A stretch of 64,000 nucleotides of DNA, taken from contig JBCCGK010000031.1 in assembly GCA_039029315.1 (NCBI GenBank), positions 38,104-102,103 on the forward strand, read 5' to 3'. Each line of letters begins with the position of its first letter. The first letter of the stretch is position 1. The position numbers and the translations under genes were made by a program. Positions 16,618 through 26,087 of the stretch are shown here, one piece after another. The stretch is from JBCCCJ01 sp039029315 (GTDB taxonomy: Bacteria; Bacteroidota; Bacteroidia; J057). A model generated the notes under the pieces. The model saw nothing but the letters and a program-made list of their open reading frames with translations. It did no database searches and was not told where the DNA came from.

Positions 16618-18504
16618 ATGCAATATTCAGCGGGTCCGGTGATTTTTATGACCTATGCCAACGCGATTGGCAAACCGGCCGAGTACCTGCCAGCTCTTGG
16701 GAAAGAGCGGCAGGCGCTCGGTCAGGTCCTTGATGAATATGTCAAAAAGGGCTGGGGAACAGTCAGACAATCTGTGGCTGATCCCAGGTATTTGGTCAAG
16801 AATGTGATTGAATGGAGCGATCAGATGGTTGCGTTCCACTACTCAGGCCATGCTACGGGAGCTCAAGCTGGTTGGGATTGATGGCGAAGGCAAAGATTTA
16901 AAAAAAAACAACCTGAAGGAGGTTCTGGAGGCTGCGACCAGCACCCTTCATTTGGTATTTCTGAATGCCTGCCTGACAAGGGAATTGGCGCAGGAACTGG
17001 CTACCATCAAGATCCCGGTAGTAATTGCCACCAAAGTAGAAATCAATGACTCCTTGGCCGTTACCTTCTCCGAGACCTTTTATCAGGCCCTGGTAGCAGG
17101 TAAAAGTATCAGGATCGCGTTTAATCTCGCCAGAACAGCCGCAGATTCTGCCTCAGCAGCTCTTCCTCGACGGCCAAGTTTTACCAGAGAAAAATCCAGA
17201 GAAGTCGATCTTCCTTGGGAGATTTTTTGTAGGAAGGAGGAAGATCTCGAATGGACTCTCAAACCCCAGGATTTCATAGATGAGCGACTTAGCCAGGGCA
17301 GTCGAGCTTATTTTCAACAACTCTCCCACGCTTCATCTGAGACCTCTTCCCAGGACCAGAAGGAAGAGTTGCTTGAAAGTTTGCTTCCGCCATTGGAAGC
17401 AGTGGCACAAGCCAGGAAAGAATCCAGTGCCAATTCTTTTGGCCTGGGAGGCTCCGATAAAGATAAATTGGAACGTACCCCACTGACAGAAATTATTCAG
17501 GACCAGGATCAATTTGGGATGTTGGACTCTGTGAAGAAAATGTGGGAGCATCACCAGACCAATGTCATATACTTTGGAGAAGGGGGAATGCGGAAAAGAG
17601 AAGCACTGTTGTATTTGTGGAAACAAGTATTGAATCTACATGAGCGGGTTAAGGGCCAAAATCATGCTGGAAACCTTGCAGCTTACTTGCCTATTCCCAT
17701 CTATGTTCCCCTACATGAGTACAACAATGCTACTGGCAATGAACGGAAAAAATTTATCAGTCGGTTTGTTATCCGACATTATCTGGATGAACGAAGCTTA
17801 ACACCAGAAACAGAAAAGCATTTATGGGACTGGTTAAAAGATCCAGCTTGGAATCAGGATGCGTCTCCCAAAGTTCTGTTGCTTTTGGATGGCCTTGATG
17901 ACATCAGTAGAGACAAATCGCACTTGCTTCACGACATTCGCCGAGAATGGGCAGAATTGTTTTACCCCAAAAAATCGCCCATCCAAATCCTGATGACTGG
18001 GAGGGGAAGCAGTAGCAATGATTATCGGTGGGCCATGCCAACATTCGAGCTGGTTCGCCTGCTCCCCCACCCAATCATCCTTTTGAGGAGGAAGAAAATG
18101 AGATCACGGCTATTTGCTTCTCTACAGATGGCAATCAACTCAGGCTGGGTTATGCATCCGGCCACATCGATCAATGGTTCAGAACAGATCCTATCATGCC
18201 CTGGTATTATCAGAAAAGAATAGATGCCCACGCAGATCTTGATAGCGGACGCATCAAAGATCGGACAAAAATTACGGATCTTGATTCCTATCAGACCCTC
18301 AGCAGAGAAGAGCGCTTCTTCTCTTCCTCTGTCGATGGAACAGTTCGGGAATGGGACGCTAACACATTGGATCTGATCAAAATTTGGCCCAATGTGCCTG
18401 GCATGTGGATGCAGGGAGTTGACCTTCGGAAGGTAAGCTGGTCCCACCCACTCACCAAGCGAGAAAAGAAATTGCTAAAATTATATGGAGCGATCCTGGA
18501 TTGA
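16618..18504 (+). pseudogene. Broken CHAT-NACHT-WD40 (STAND) gene
   Basis: Three reading-frame segments read as one protein. The first (16618-16858) starts MQYSAGPVIF and reaches FHYSGHATG, the CHAT histidine region. The frame then shifts by one base inside a GGG run at 16857-16859; adding one G would restore GHATGELKLVG. The second segment (to about 18050) holds the CHAT cysteine (VFLNAC, codon 16970-16972) and a NACHT-like ATPase with YFGEGGMRKREALL in place of the P-loop GxGGxGKT, plus LLLLDGLDD and ILMTGRG. The third frame (about 18050-18504) holds only two WD40-like blades (EITAICFSTDGNQLRLGYASG; FFSSSVDGTVREW) and the tail KKLLKLYGAILD. The helical part normally between NACHT and WD40 is missing, which suggests an internal deletion. 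The homopolymer shift could be a sequencing error, but the altered P-loop and the missing part argue for real decay. Confidence 0.8.
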
Positions 18505-18557
18505 CGTTACCTTTGTGGGTATTTCATTCAATTCATCTCATCCATAGACTTCCACAT

Positions 18558-19679
18558 ATGACCAGATTCATCTTCAGCAGCATTCTACTTATGCTGGGTT
18601 CTATTTGTTTTGCCCAACAAGAACATATCTTTCAAGCGCGCGAAGATCGATATACCATCGGAACAGAGACCAATCGTACAGCTTCCATCAGTTTGGGAGA
18701 CATCGACAATGACGGAGATGTGGACGCAGTCATCGCTAATGGCAGGCATTGGGCCCAACAGAATTTTCTCTACTTCAACTCTGACTGGAATAGCTTTACC
18801 ATGGCCAGACCTCTGGGCGAAGAATATGTGTCCTCCTATGCAGCAGAATTGGCTGATCTGGATGGGGATGGCAACTTTGATATCCTCGTGGGCAACGACC
18901 GAGCTCCCAATCAGGTATTTTTGAACAATGGGTTTGGGCAATTCAGACTGAACGGAACTTTTGGGCATCGCTCCACCCCAACTCGAAATGTCACCCCGGC
19001 AGATATCGATGGCGATGGAGACATTGACGCCATCGTGGTCAATCGAGGAGATTATAACGAAATCTGCCTGAACAATGGGGAAGGAGAGTTTCCCCGCAAA
19101 CTTCCCTTCGGCAAAAAAGACGACTCAACCATAGATGTAGAAGTCGCCGATATCGATAAGGATGGTGATCTGGATCTTGTGCTTGCCAACAGAGATGGAC
19201 AGCAAAACCTCATCTATTTGTTGACAGCGGATCTCGATTATGAGAATGAAATCCCCTTTGGAACCGGATCAGATGAAACCAGAAGTGTCGGTGTGGCTGA
19301 TTTCAACAAAGACGGCTTTCTGGACATTGTGACTGCCAATATTGGGGAGCAAAACCGAATCTACTTCGGAGATGCGGACATGACCTACAAAAAAAGCATC
19401 AGCCTCAGTGCTTCGACAGATCAGAGTTTTGCCCTTAGTATTGCTGATCTGGACAAAAAGAATGGTCCCGATATTGTCATTGGAAATATGGAAGAAGCCA
19501 ATGTCTACTACCTCAATGATGGAACTGGCATGTCTTTCACAAAGATTCCTATCAGCAAACGAGAAGATGCTACCTATGACATCCTTGCAGTTGACATCAA
19601 CGGAGATGGAAAACCCGACCTCGTTGAGGCCAATTCTGATTCAGAGAATCGGTTTTATTTGAATATCAGCGGGAAGTAG
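18558..19679 (+). CDS. Exported FG-GAP / VCBS repeat protein
   Basis: The 373-residue protein has a signal peptide (MTRFIFSSILLMLGSICFAQQ) followed by about seven FG-GAP-type repeats with calcium-loop motifs: DIDNDGDVDAVIANG, DLDGDGNFDILVGND, DIDGDGDIDAIVVNRG, DIDKDGDLDLVLANRDG, DFNKDGFLDIVTANIG and DINGDGKPDLVEANS. The repeats should form a single beta-propeller that binds Ca2+ outside the cytoplasm. Unlike the two propeller proteins near 42-45 kb it has no ASPIC/UnbV domain and no clear T9SS sorting domain. Such propellers mediate adhesion or protein and glycan contacts. ATG 18558 was chosen because it begins the signal peptide. It follows the broken STAND gene by 53 bp; no functional tie is evident. 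Confidence 0.85.
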   Translation: MTRFIFSSILLMLGSICFAQQEHIFQAREDRYTIGTETNRTASISLGDIDNDGDVDAVIANGRHWAQQNFLYFNSDWNSFTMARPLGEEYVSSYAAELADLDGDGNFDILVGNDRAPNQVFLNNGFGQFRLNGTFGHRSTPTRNVTPADIDGDGDIDAIVVNRGDYNEICLNNGEGEFPRKLPFGKKDDSTIDVEVADIDKDGDLDLVLANRDGQQNLIYLLTADLDYENEIPFGTGSDETRSVGVADFNKDGFLDIVTANIGEQNRIYFGDADMTYKKSISLSASTDQSFALSIADLDKKNGPDIVIGNMEEANVYYLNDGTGMSFTKIPISKREDATYDILAVDINGDGKPDLVEANSDSENRFYLNISGK

Positions 19680-19687
19680 GAAAGGCA

Positions 19688-19786
19688 TTTGCCTATTCAG
19701 TCTGACAATATTCACCTAAATTTACCTATGCAATCGAACATCAATTCCTTATATTTACCTATACAATCAAACAAACCACAATATTC
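19688..19786. repeat. 33-bp-period direct repeats upstream of the DUF4143 ATPase gene
   Basis: TTTACCTATGCAATCGAACA (19721) and TTTACCTATACAATCAAACA (19754) differ at two positions. A weaker copy, TTTGCCTATTCAGTCTGACA, starts at 19688. All three begin exactly 33 bp apart, about three helical turns, so each core would face the same side of the DNA. They end 24 bp ahead of the ATPase start codon. This could be a binding array for a regulator or a decayed tandem repeat. Confidence 0.65.
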
Positions 19787-19809
19787 TATGTAAATATTTG
19801 GATCCGAAT

Positions 19810-21156
19810 ATGCTGATTCAAAGAAGTTTATCAACATTTCTCCATCATTGGAAACAGTCCAGGACCAATCTGCCCCTCATCCTAAGAGGTGCCAGACAAG
19901 TTGGTAAGACAACTCTCATTAATGAATTCGGCAAATCCTATGAACAATATCTCTATTTCAATTTAGAGAAAGAGAGAGATTCACAGCTTTTTGAAGCCAG
20001 TCATGATATCGATACACTGATTCAATTGTTGTTTCTCTCCAGACAATTACAGCACAATCCAGAGCTAAACACGTTAATTTTCATAGATGAGGTTCAGGAA
20101 AATCCACAGGCAATTGAAGCCCTTCGATATTTCAAAGAAGAGTATCCCCATTTAGATGTTATCGCGACTGGATCTTTGCTAGAATTTGGTTTGAATAAGA
20201 TCAGCCGAGTCCCTGTCGGGAGAGTAGAATACGCTGAGCTTCATCCATTAAGTTTCCGTGAATATCTACAAGGTATGGACAATCAAGTTGCCCTTGACTG
20301 TCTTGAACAGATTCCCTTTGAATCACCTTATCTCTCGACCTTATATCCCCTTTTCCATAGATACACGCTGATTGGGGGAATGCCTGGAATTGCCTCTGCC
20401 TATCTTCAGGAGAATGATCTCAGCCGCATTCGGCCTCTTTATGCAAGCATTATTGAGTCCTATAAGGAGGATGTCGAAAAATATGCTACCAATGATTCTC
20501 AAAAACGGGTCATTCGCCATATCATGGATACAGCTCCTTATGAGATTGACAATAGAATCAAACTGAATCTTTTTGGGGCTTCCAGTTTCAAAACACGTGA
20601 AATCAAAGAAGCTATGAATGCTTTGAGCAAAGCACGTTTGCTGGAACTGATTTATCCTACCACCCAAACCCAAGCTCCAATCATACCTGATTTTCGAAAA
20701 CGGCCTCGGCTTCACTTTCTTGATATCGGCTTGGTGAGTTATCAACTCGGGCTACATCAAGAATTACTCACAATCAAAGATTTGAATGATAGCAGTAGAG
20801 GAAAAATTGTCCAACAAGTCGTTAATCAAGAGCTGAAAGCACAAACTATTCTTCCTGGAACCAAACGGGCTTTTTGGGTAAGAGAGGAGCGAGGGACAAG
20901 TGCTGAAGTAGATATTGTGTATCCTTTTCGGCACATGCTTATCCCTATTGAAGTAAAATCTGGAGCAAGTGGTAGATTGCGATCCTTACATGAATTCATT
21001 GACAGATGCCCTCATCATTTTGCGGTGAGAATGTACAAGGGCGATATTCGAATAGATGAACTGTCTACTCGAAAAGGGAAATCTTTCCGCCTACTGAATT
21101 TGCCATATTTTTTGGCAGGTTGGTTGGAACAGTATCTGGATTGGTTTGTCCAATAA
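19810..21156 (+). CDS. AAA ATPase with DUF4143 C-terminal domain
   Basis: The 448-residue protein opens with an AAA_14 ATPase: LPLILRGARQVGKTTLINEFG (Walker A at 27-34), TLIFIDEVQENPQAIEAL (Walker B near 93) and VIATGSLLEF (sensor). The DUF4143 region follows (about 200-400; RLHFLDIGLVSYQLG), ending in a restriction-fold-like segment with SAEVDIVYPFRHMLIPIEVKSG, that is D-x(n)-E-x-K residues of a PD-(D/E)XK nuclease-like core. This family is patchy and abundant in bacterial genomes, with no settled function; roles in mobile or toxin-like biology have been suggested. ATG 19810 was preferred to a TTG four codons upstream. It is monocistronic and convergent with priA, and 33-bp-period repeats precede it. 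Confidence 0.88.
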   Translation: MLIQRSLSTFLHHWKQSRTNLPLILRGARQVGKTTLINEFGKSYEQYLYFNLEKERDSQLFEASHDIDTLIQLLFLSRQLQHNPELNTLIFIDEVQENPQAIEALRYFKEEYPHLDVIATGSLLEFGLNKISRVPVGRVEYAELHPLSFREYLQGMDNQVALDCLEQIPFESPYLSTLYPLFHRYTLIGGMPGIASAYLQENDLSRIRPLYASIIESYKEDVEKYATNDSQKRVIRHIMDTAPYEIDNRIKLNLFGASSFKTREIKEAMNALSKARLLELIYPTTQTQAPIIPDFRKRPRLHFLDIGLVSYQLGLHQELLTIKDLNDSSRGKIVQQVVNQELKAQTILPGTKRAFWVREERGTSAEVDIVYPFRHMLIPIEVKSGASGRLRSLHEFIDRCPHHFAVRMYKGDIRIDELSTRKGKSFRLLNLPYFLAGWLEQYLDWFVQ

Positions 21157-21168
21157 TTCTTCAATTCC

Positions 21169-23637
21169 TTAGCCCGGATCGACATCCACCACTACCCGCA
21201 AGGTCTTTTGTGGGGCAGATTCAAAATAGTCATTGATCAATCGGTGTAGTTGATCCCGAAGCTTGGGGATCGAGACGCCTTTGCCAATCTTGATCAGGAA
21301 CTGCATGCGGTATTGATTGCGGACCCTGGCAATCAAGGCATAATCCGGTCCGAGTAGGTTCACGCCGAAATAGGGTTTCAGCAAATTGAGTAAGCGTTTG
21401 GCTTCTGCTTCAATGTAATTTTGGTTTTTGTGCCGGATCTCTATGCGGATCAATCGAGCAAATGGCGGGTAGCCAACTTGCTGACGTGTGGGAATCTCAT
21501 GTTCAAAAAACTCCTTGAAGGGTCGTTCAATAGATTGCAATACGACATTGTCTGGCATGAGACTCTGGATGATAACACGGCCTTGTTTTTGGCTTCTGCC
21601 TGCGCGTCCACTGACCTGAGTCAATAGCTGATAGGCATGTTCCCAGGCACGAAAATCAGGAAAACTCAACAATGGGTCTGCCTGAATCACCCCCACCAGG
21701 GTCACATTCTCAAAGTCCAGGCCCTTGGAGACCATCTGGGTACCGACCAGAATATCGATCTGTTTGTTTTCAAATTGCGTGATGATGTGTTGGTAGCCAA
21801 GTTTGGTACGGGTAGTGTCCAAATCCATACGTTGGACGGTATGGTTAGGAAAAAATTCCTTGACCTGTTCGGCGATTTTCTCTGTCCCTACCCCACCCCG
21901 ACGAATGCTATAATTGCCACAATGTTCACACTGGTTGACTTTGGTGTCTGTATGACCGCAATAGTGACATCGGAGGTGATTTTTTTCTTTGTGATAGGTC
22001 AGACTGATATCACAATTGACGCATTGTGGGACATGTCCACAGGTCTCACAGATCAGATAAGGTGCATAGCCCCGACGATTTTGGAACAAAATCACCTGTT
22101 CTCCCTTGTCAAGTACGGCTCCGATGGCTTCTTCCAGCACATTGGAAAAGATCCCATGAGTCAGGCGTTTTTTTCTGGCCTCCCGCATATCCACAATCTC
22201 AATATCTGGCAGCTTGGCCGCGATGGCTCGTTTGTGCAGTTCTACCAGATGATATTTGCCTAGTCTGGCATTTTGATAGGATTCGAATGAGGGGGTTGCC
22301 GATCCCAGAATCACAGGAATTTGAAGCTGGTGGCTATAATAAACAGCCACATCTCTGGCCTGATAGCGAGGCGCTGGTTCGTATTGTTTGAAGGATCTGT
22401 CATGTTCTTCATCCACGACGATCAGGCCCAGATCGGGAAATGGAAGAAAGATCGCCGAGCGCACACCGATGACAATTTGATACTCTCCTTTGATGACTTT
22501 CTGCCAAATTTCTACGCGTTCATTGTCATTGAAGCGGCTGTGGTAGATGCCAACGGCTGAACCAAACTCACTTTTGACCCGATCAATAATTTGCTTGGTC
22601 AGGGTGATTTCGGGGAGTAAGTAAAGCACTTGTTGTCCATTGCCAAGGGTCTCTTTGATCAAATCTATGTAGAGATGGGTTTTGCCGCTTCCGGTCACCC
22701 CATGCAGAAGCAGAGGTTTGAGGGGTTCCTCTGCAATGGCATCCTGAATTTCTTTATACGCGCGTTCTTGCCATTCATTGAAGACGATTTCCGTATTGTG
22801 TTGTTTATAGCCATAAAATTCCAATCGATCTATTTGCACCTTTTCTTCTTCTACCAATCCCTTCCGGATCAATTCTTTGGCTACCTGAGACCCAATTTCC
22901 AGCTCTTTTTGAATTTCGGTCTTGGGCACTATTTTCCCTTGATAATAAGCCGCTACGATTCGCATAAAGAGGTTCTCCTGAGAGGGAGCACGGCTCAAAC
23001 TATCAAAAGCTGCTTCCAACGCTGCTTCTTCCCGACAAACCTCACTCAGCTTCAAAAAACTTTTGTAGCGAGGCTTGTATTTATCCTCGACAGTCTGATA
23101 CATGCGAATCAGGCCTCTGCCATGCATGGCCTTCAGTCGGGGAGATGGATTGGCAACACCCCACAGAGCCGCGATCTCTTTGAAATTCAGTTCTGGCTGG
23201 ATCGTGAGGGTTTCCATCAGGACAAATTCCTTGTCGTCGAGTGGCAAGGACTCCCATGCGACTCCCTCTTTGAGTCCTACCCGGAGGGAACTTTCCGGCT
23301 TTAGGCCTACGGGCAGCGCTGCCTTGAGCACTTCTCCCGGTGTACATTGGTAATAAAAGGCGATCCAGTCAAAGAGGTCCAAATGGGATTCCTGAAAGAT
23401 AGGCCCATCATCCAGGACTTCCTCCAGTTCCTTGATGCGATTGGGTGCAACATCCGTCGGAGCGAACGCAAGAATTTCGCGAATGACACCTGTGTAGATT
23501 TTGCTTTTCCCAAATTGCACAAGCACGCGTTTTCCCACTTCTGCCTCATGTGTCAGATTATCTGGAATGCGATAGTAAAAGTTGGATCTTACCGGGAGGG
23601 GCAGGATAACTTCAGCGATAGGAGAGGTAAGGGACAA
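21169..23637 (-). CDS. priA: Primosomal protein N' (replication restart helicase PriA)
   Basis: At 822 residues this is a full-length PriA. The N-terminal DNA-binding domain starts VILPLPVRSNFYYRIPD. The helicase core shows LLHGVTGSGKTHLYIDLIKE (Walker A), VVDEEHDRSFKQ (DExH) and VILGSATPSFES. The zinc module carries its cysteine pairs in CETCGHVPQCVNC and CHYCGHT...CEHCG. Late helicase motifs include GTEKIAEQVKEFFP, LVGTQMVSKGLDFENVTLVG and QVSGRAGR. PriA reloads the replisome at stalled or recombined forks by 3'-5' unwinding and recruitment of the primosome. It stands alone on the minus strand, end to end with the DUF4143 gene (12 bp apart). The call is secure. Confidence 0.97.
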   Translation of the reverse strand: MSLTSPIAEVILPLPVRSNFYYRIPDNLTHEAEVGKRVLVQFGKSKIYTGVIREILAFAPTDVAPNRIKELEEVLDDGPIFQESHLDLFDWIAFYYQCTPGEVLKAALPVGLKPESSLRVGLKEGVAWESLPLDDKEFVLMETLTIQPELNFKEIAALWGVANPSPRLKAMHGRGLIRMYQTVEDKYKPRYKSFLKLSEVCREEAALEAAFDSLSRAPSQENLFMRIVAAYYQGKIVPKTEIQKELEIGSQVAKELIRKGLVEEEKVQIDRLEFYGYKQHNTEIVFNEWQERAYKEIQDAIAEEPLKPLLLHGVTGSGKTHLYIDLIKETLGNGQQVLYLLPEITLTKQIIDRVKSEFGSAVGIYHSRFNDNERVEIWQKVIKGEYQIVIGVRSAIFLPFPDLGLIVVDEEHDRSFKQYEPAPRYQARDVAVYYSHQLQIPVILGSATPSFESYQNARLGKYHLVELHKRAIAAKLPDIEIVDMREARKKRLTHGIFSNVLEEAIGAVLDKGEQVILFQNRRGYAPYLICETCGHVPQCVNCDISLTYHKEKNHLRCHYCGHTDTKVNQCEHCGNYSIRRGGVGTEKIAEQVKEFFPNHTVQRMDLDTTRTKLGYQHIITQFENKQIDILVGTQMVSKGLDFENVTLVGVIQADPLLSFPDFRAWEHAYQLLTQVSGRAGRSQKQGRVIIQSLMPDNVVLQSIERPFKEFFEHEIPTRQQVGYPPFARLIRIEIRHKNQNYIEAEAKRLLNLLKPYFGVNLLGPDYALIARVRNQYRMQFLIKIGKGVSIPKLRDQLHRLINDYFESAPQKTLRVVVDVDPG

Positions 23638-23707
23638 AGTAAATAAGCTGGTCTGTGAACGTGAAATGATACCAGGATGGGGTTCCTTAGCAAAGATGCT
23701 ATTTTTT

Positions 23708-25267
23708 TTAGAATTCCGCTAATAATTCGGGATAAGAAATCGCTTGCCAATCTGCAACTTGTCTTTGGTCGGAATCAAAATTGATTCCAACGGCGATGAC
23801 TTCCTTGCCAGATTCTAAATAAGGACTTCCATAGCGATTGTCTCGAATTTGCTGTAAGGCATCCTTCACTTGGCCATCTAGCTTAAATTCCATGATAAAA
23901 ATATGATCAGTTGTCTGAAGAATTGTATCCAGTCGGCCACCGGCGATGCTTACTTCAGATTGCACAAACATTCCTGCCCCTCGGAGCGCCAGATGAAGTA
24001 AGGCATGAAAAAAGGCTTCCCTTTTAGCAATGAACAACTGATGAGGGATTTCTGAGAATAAGCTATTGACGACTGAAACAAATGCAGACAGATCAATGGC
24101 TTCAAGAGATCGCTTGATCTTGACAAACAATGCTTGGCTATCTAGGCGAGATTTATGTCTATAAGCTCCCAACAAATGTCTGTGCATAGCATCCCGAACC
24201 TCCTTGTTGGGATAGTCCAATATATACAAGCCTAGCTCTTCATCCTCATGCGTAATGGTCAAATAGCCTGTTTGGAACATTAAGGATCTGGCATCCATAT
24301 TCTCCAATGTGTAGCTCTCAAACAGCTCAGTTCCTAATTCAATTTCCTCTAGATCAAAAGAAAATTCATTTCTCAATAATTTGATAAGAAAGGTTGGCGT
24401 GCCTGTTTCCCACCAGAAGTTTCTGAATTTTTTTTGTTTCAAAAAACTCAGCATGGAGAAAGGGTTATAAACTTTTTCCCCTCCCCAACTATAGCCATTA
24501 TACCATAGGCGGATTTTTTCTTTTGTTTTTTCTAAACTGAGGCCTTCCAATTCAGCCAGTTCCCTTATTTCCTCAGCAAAATGAGTGTTCAGCTCTTGTT
24601 GTGTATATCCTGTGAGGGTAGAAGTATAAGAGGCCAAAGTCAAATCTTCCAAATTATTCAGATCTGAAAACAAAGAGACTTTACTAAATTTTGATACGCC
24701 TGTAATCAGAAAAAGCCTAAGGTAAGCATCAGCATCTTTCAATACCGAGAAGAAGCTTTTGAGAATGGATCTATTGGTTTCTGCTTGTTCGAGCTGATCA
24801 ATATAATCGACAAGGGGTTTATCATATTCATCAATCAGGAGGACGACTCTTCCTTTTTTTCGAGAAAGAGTTTCCAACAAAAACCTGAACTTCCTTCCAA
24901 GTCCTTCCTGAGGCAATTTGATCTGATAGCGACTTGCTTGTTTTGCAAGTTCAAAATGAAGCGCTTTTTCTAATCCAACATCTTTATACCCAATACTACT
25001 AAATGACAAGTGAATCACAGGATGCTCCACCCAATCATGACGATTCTCTATCCAAAGCCCTTCAAACAAGTCCTTTTCGCCCTGAAACAAATATTTGATG
25101 GTGGATAACAGGAGAGACTTCCCAAATCTCCTGGGTCGGGATAGAAAATAGTGCTTCCCATAATTGATCAGTTGGTAGACAAACTCCGTTTTGTCCACAT
25201 ATACAAAGCCTCCAGCTCGAAGCTCTCTAAAATCCTGTATACCAATCGGGTATTTTCTCATATTCAT
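23708..25267 (-). CDS. AAA-ATPase / PD-(D/E)XK nuclease superfamily protein
   Basis: The 519-residue protein has the AAA-ATPase-like N-terminus common in Bacteroidota: YPIGIQDFRELRAGGFVYVDKTEFVYQL, HYFLSRPRRFGKSLLLSTIKYLFQG (degenerate Walker A, RRFGKS) and VVLLIDEYDKPLVDY (Walker B). Its C-terminal part holds a PD-(D/E)XK-type core: GGRLDTILQTTDHIFIMEFKLDGQVKDALQQI (D...E-x-K), then YGSPYLESGKEVIAVGINFD. Members occur in many near-identical copies per genome and their role is unknown. Association with mobile DNA is suspected but not shown. It is the second ATPase-plus-nuclease-fold protein within 5 kb, with a different domain pairing from the DUF4143 protein. It is transcribed toward priA. 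Confidence 0.88.
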   Translation of the reverse strand: MNMRKYPIGIQDFRELRAGGFVYVDKTEFVYQLINYGKHYFLSRPRRFGKSLLLSTIKYLFQGEKDLFEGLWIENRHDWVEHPVIHLSFSSIGYKDVGLEKALHFELAKQASRYQIKLPQEGLGRKFRFLLETLSRKKGRVVLLIDEYDKPLVDYIDQLEQAETNRSILKSFFSVLKDADAYLRLFLITGVSKFSKVSLFSDLNNLEDLTLASYTSTLTGYTQQELNTHFAEEIRELAELEGLSLEKTKEKIRLWYNGYSWGGEKVYNPFSMLSFLKQKKFRNFWWETGTPTFLIKLLRNEFSFDLEEIELGTELFESYTLENMDARSLMFQTGYLTITHEDEELGLYILDYPNKEVRDAMHRHLLGAYRHKSRLDSQALFVKIKRSLEAIDLSAFVSVVNSLFSEIPHQLFIAKREAFFHALLHLALRGAGMFVQSEVSIAGGRLDTILQTTDHIFIMEFKLDGQVKDALQQIRDNRYGSPYLESGKEVIAVGINFDSDQRQVADWQAISYPELLAEF

Positions 25268-25294
25268 AAAAATACTGAAAATCAGCCAATCCGC

Positions 25295-25981
25295 CTACAA
25301 CATATCCTTTAGCACCGCCCAGACATTTTCCATCACGATTTGATGCCCTTCTTCTGTCGGGTGAATGCCATCTCGCTGATTCAGGTCAATTTCTCCTGCG
25401 ACCCCATCCAGCAAGAAAGGCAGAAAGACTACATCATTGGCTTCGGCCACCTCTTTGAACAATTTTCTAAATTCGACTGCATAATCGTCTCCCATATTTG
25501 GGGGAACCATCATACCTGTAAAGAGAATCTTGGCTTCGGGATGTGTCTCTTCGACCTGCTTGATCATGGCTTGCAGGTTCTCCTTGGTAGAAGCAGGAGG
25601 AATCCCTCTCAAGCCATCATTGGCTCCTAGTTCCAGCACAAAAATATCCACAGACTGCTTCAGTACCCATCCCAAACGATTGAGACCAGCTGTGGTTGTT
25701 TCGCCACTCAAGCCCGCATTCACGACAGTATACTCCATTCCCAGTGAATCCAGTCGCTGATGAATCAAGCCTGTAAACCCATCTTCAGGATTGGCCAAAC
25801 CATAAGCTGCGGTTAGGCTGTTCCCAAAAAACAAAATAGTCTTTTTGTTGGTTGATTGATTGGATTCTGTTTGTTTCATGGGAGTTGTCTTTGCAGATTC
25901 ATCTGTATGAGTAGTCGAGGATTCGCCACAACTGAAACAAAAAAACAGACAACAAAGACTTAGACAATAAAAAGCACGCAT
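25295..25981 (-). CDS. tesA: GDSL/SGNH esterase lipoprotein, TesA-like
   Basis: The 228-residue product has a lipoprotein signal (CLFFCFSCGES, likely lipidated Cys18) and an SGNH hydrolase fold. Block I reads ILFFGNSLTAAYGL (GNSL in place of GDSL, with the catalytic Ser), block III is ELGANDGLRG, and block V is DGIHPTEEGHQ (Asp/His). TesA in E. coli is a periplasmic thioesterase, arylesterase and lysophospholipase I. The gene diverges from an ABC ATPase-permease pair just as tesA diverges from ybbA-ybbP in E. coli, which strongly supports the assignment. ATG 25981 starts directly on the signal sequence; an in-frame start 17 codons upstream would delay it. Confidence 0.88.
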   Translation of the reverse strand: MRAFYCLSLCCLFFCFSCGESSTTHTDESAKTTPMKQTESNQSTNKKTILFFGNSLTAAYGLANPEDGFTGLIHQRLDSLGMEYTVVNAGLSGETTTAGLNRLGWVLKQSVDIFVLELGANDGLRGIPPASTKENLQAMIKQVEETHPEAKILFTGMMVPPNMGDDYAVEFRKLFKEVAEANDVVFLPFLLDGVAGEIDLNQRDGIHPTEEGHQIVMENVWAVLKDML

Positions 25982-26087
25982 AAAAAACCGTATTTTTGCA
26001 AATATACTCGAAAGATTTGGTCTGATTCTCAATATAATTCAATCTCAATCGTCTTCATCACCAATACCTCATTTCGAACCATCCTAT

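Noticed and set aside
22630..23304. 224-codon plus-strand frame inside priA
   Set aside because: It is the antisense shadow of a secure PriA coding region, with no family motif.
23690..23713. TAGCA-AAGA-TGCTA followed by a T-run, resembling a plus-strand terminator
   Set aside because: The stem is only five pairs, and no plus-strand gene ends there.
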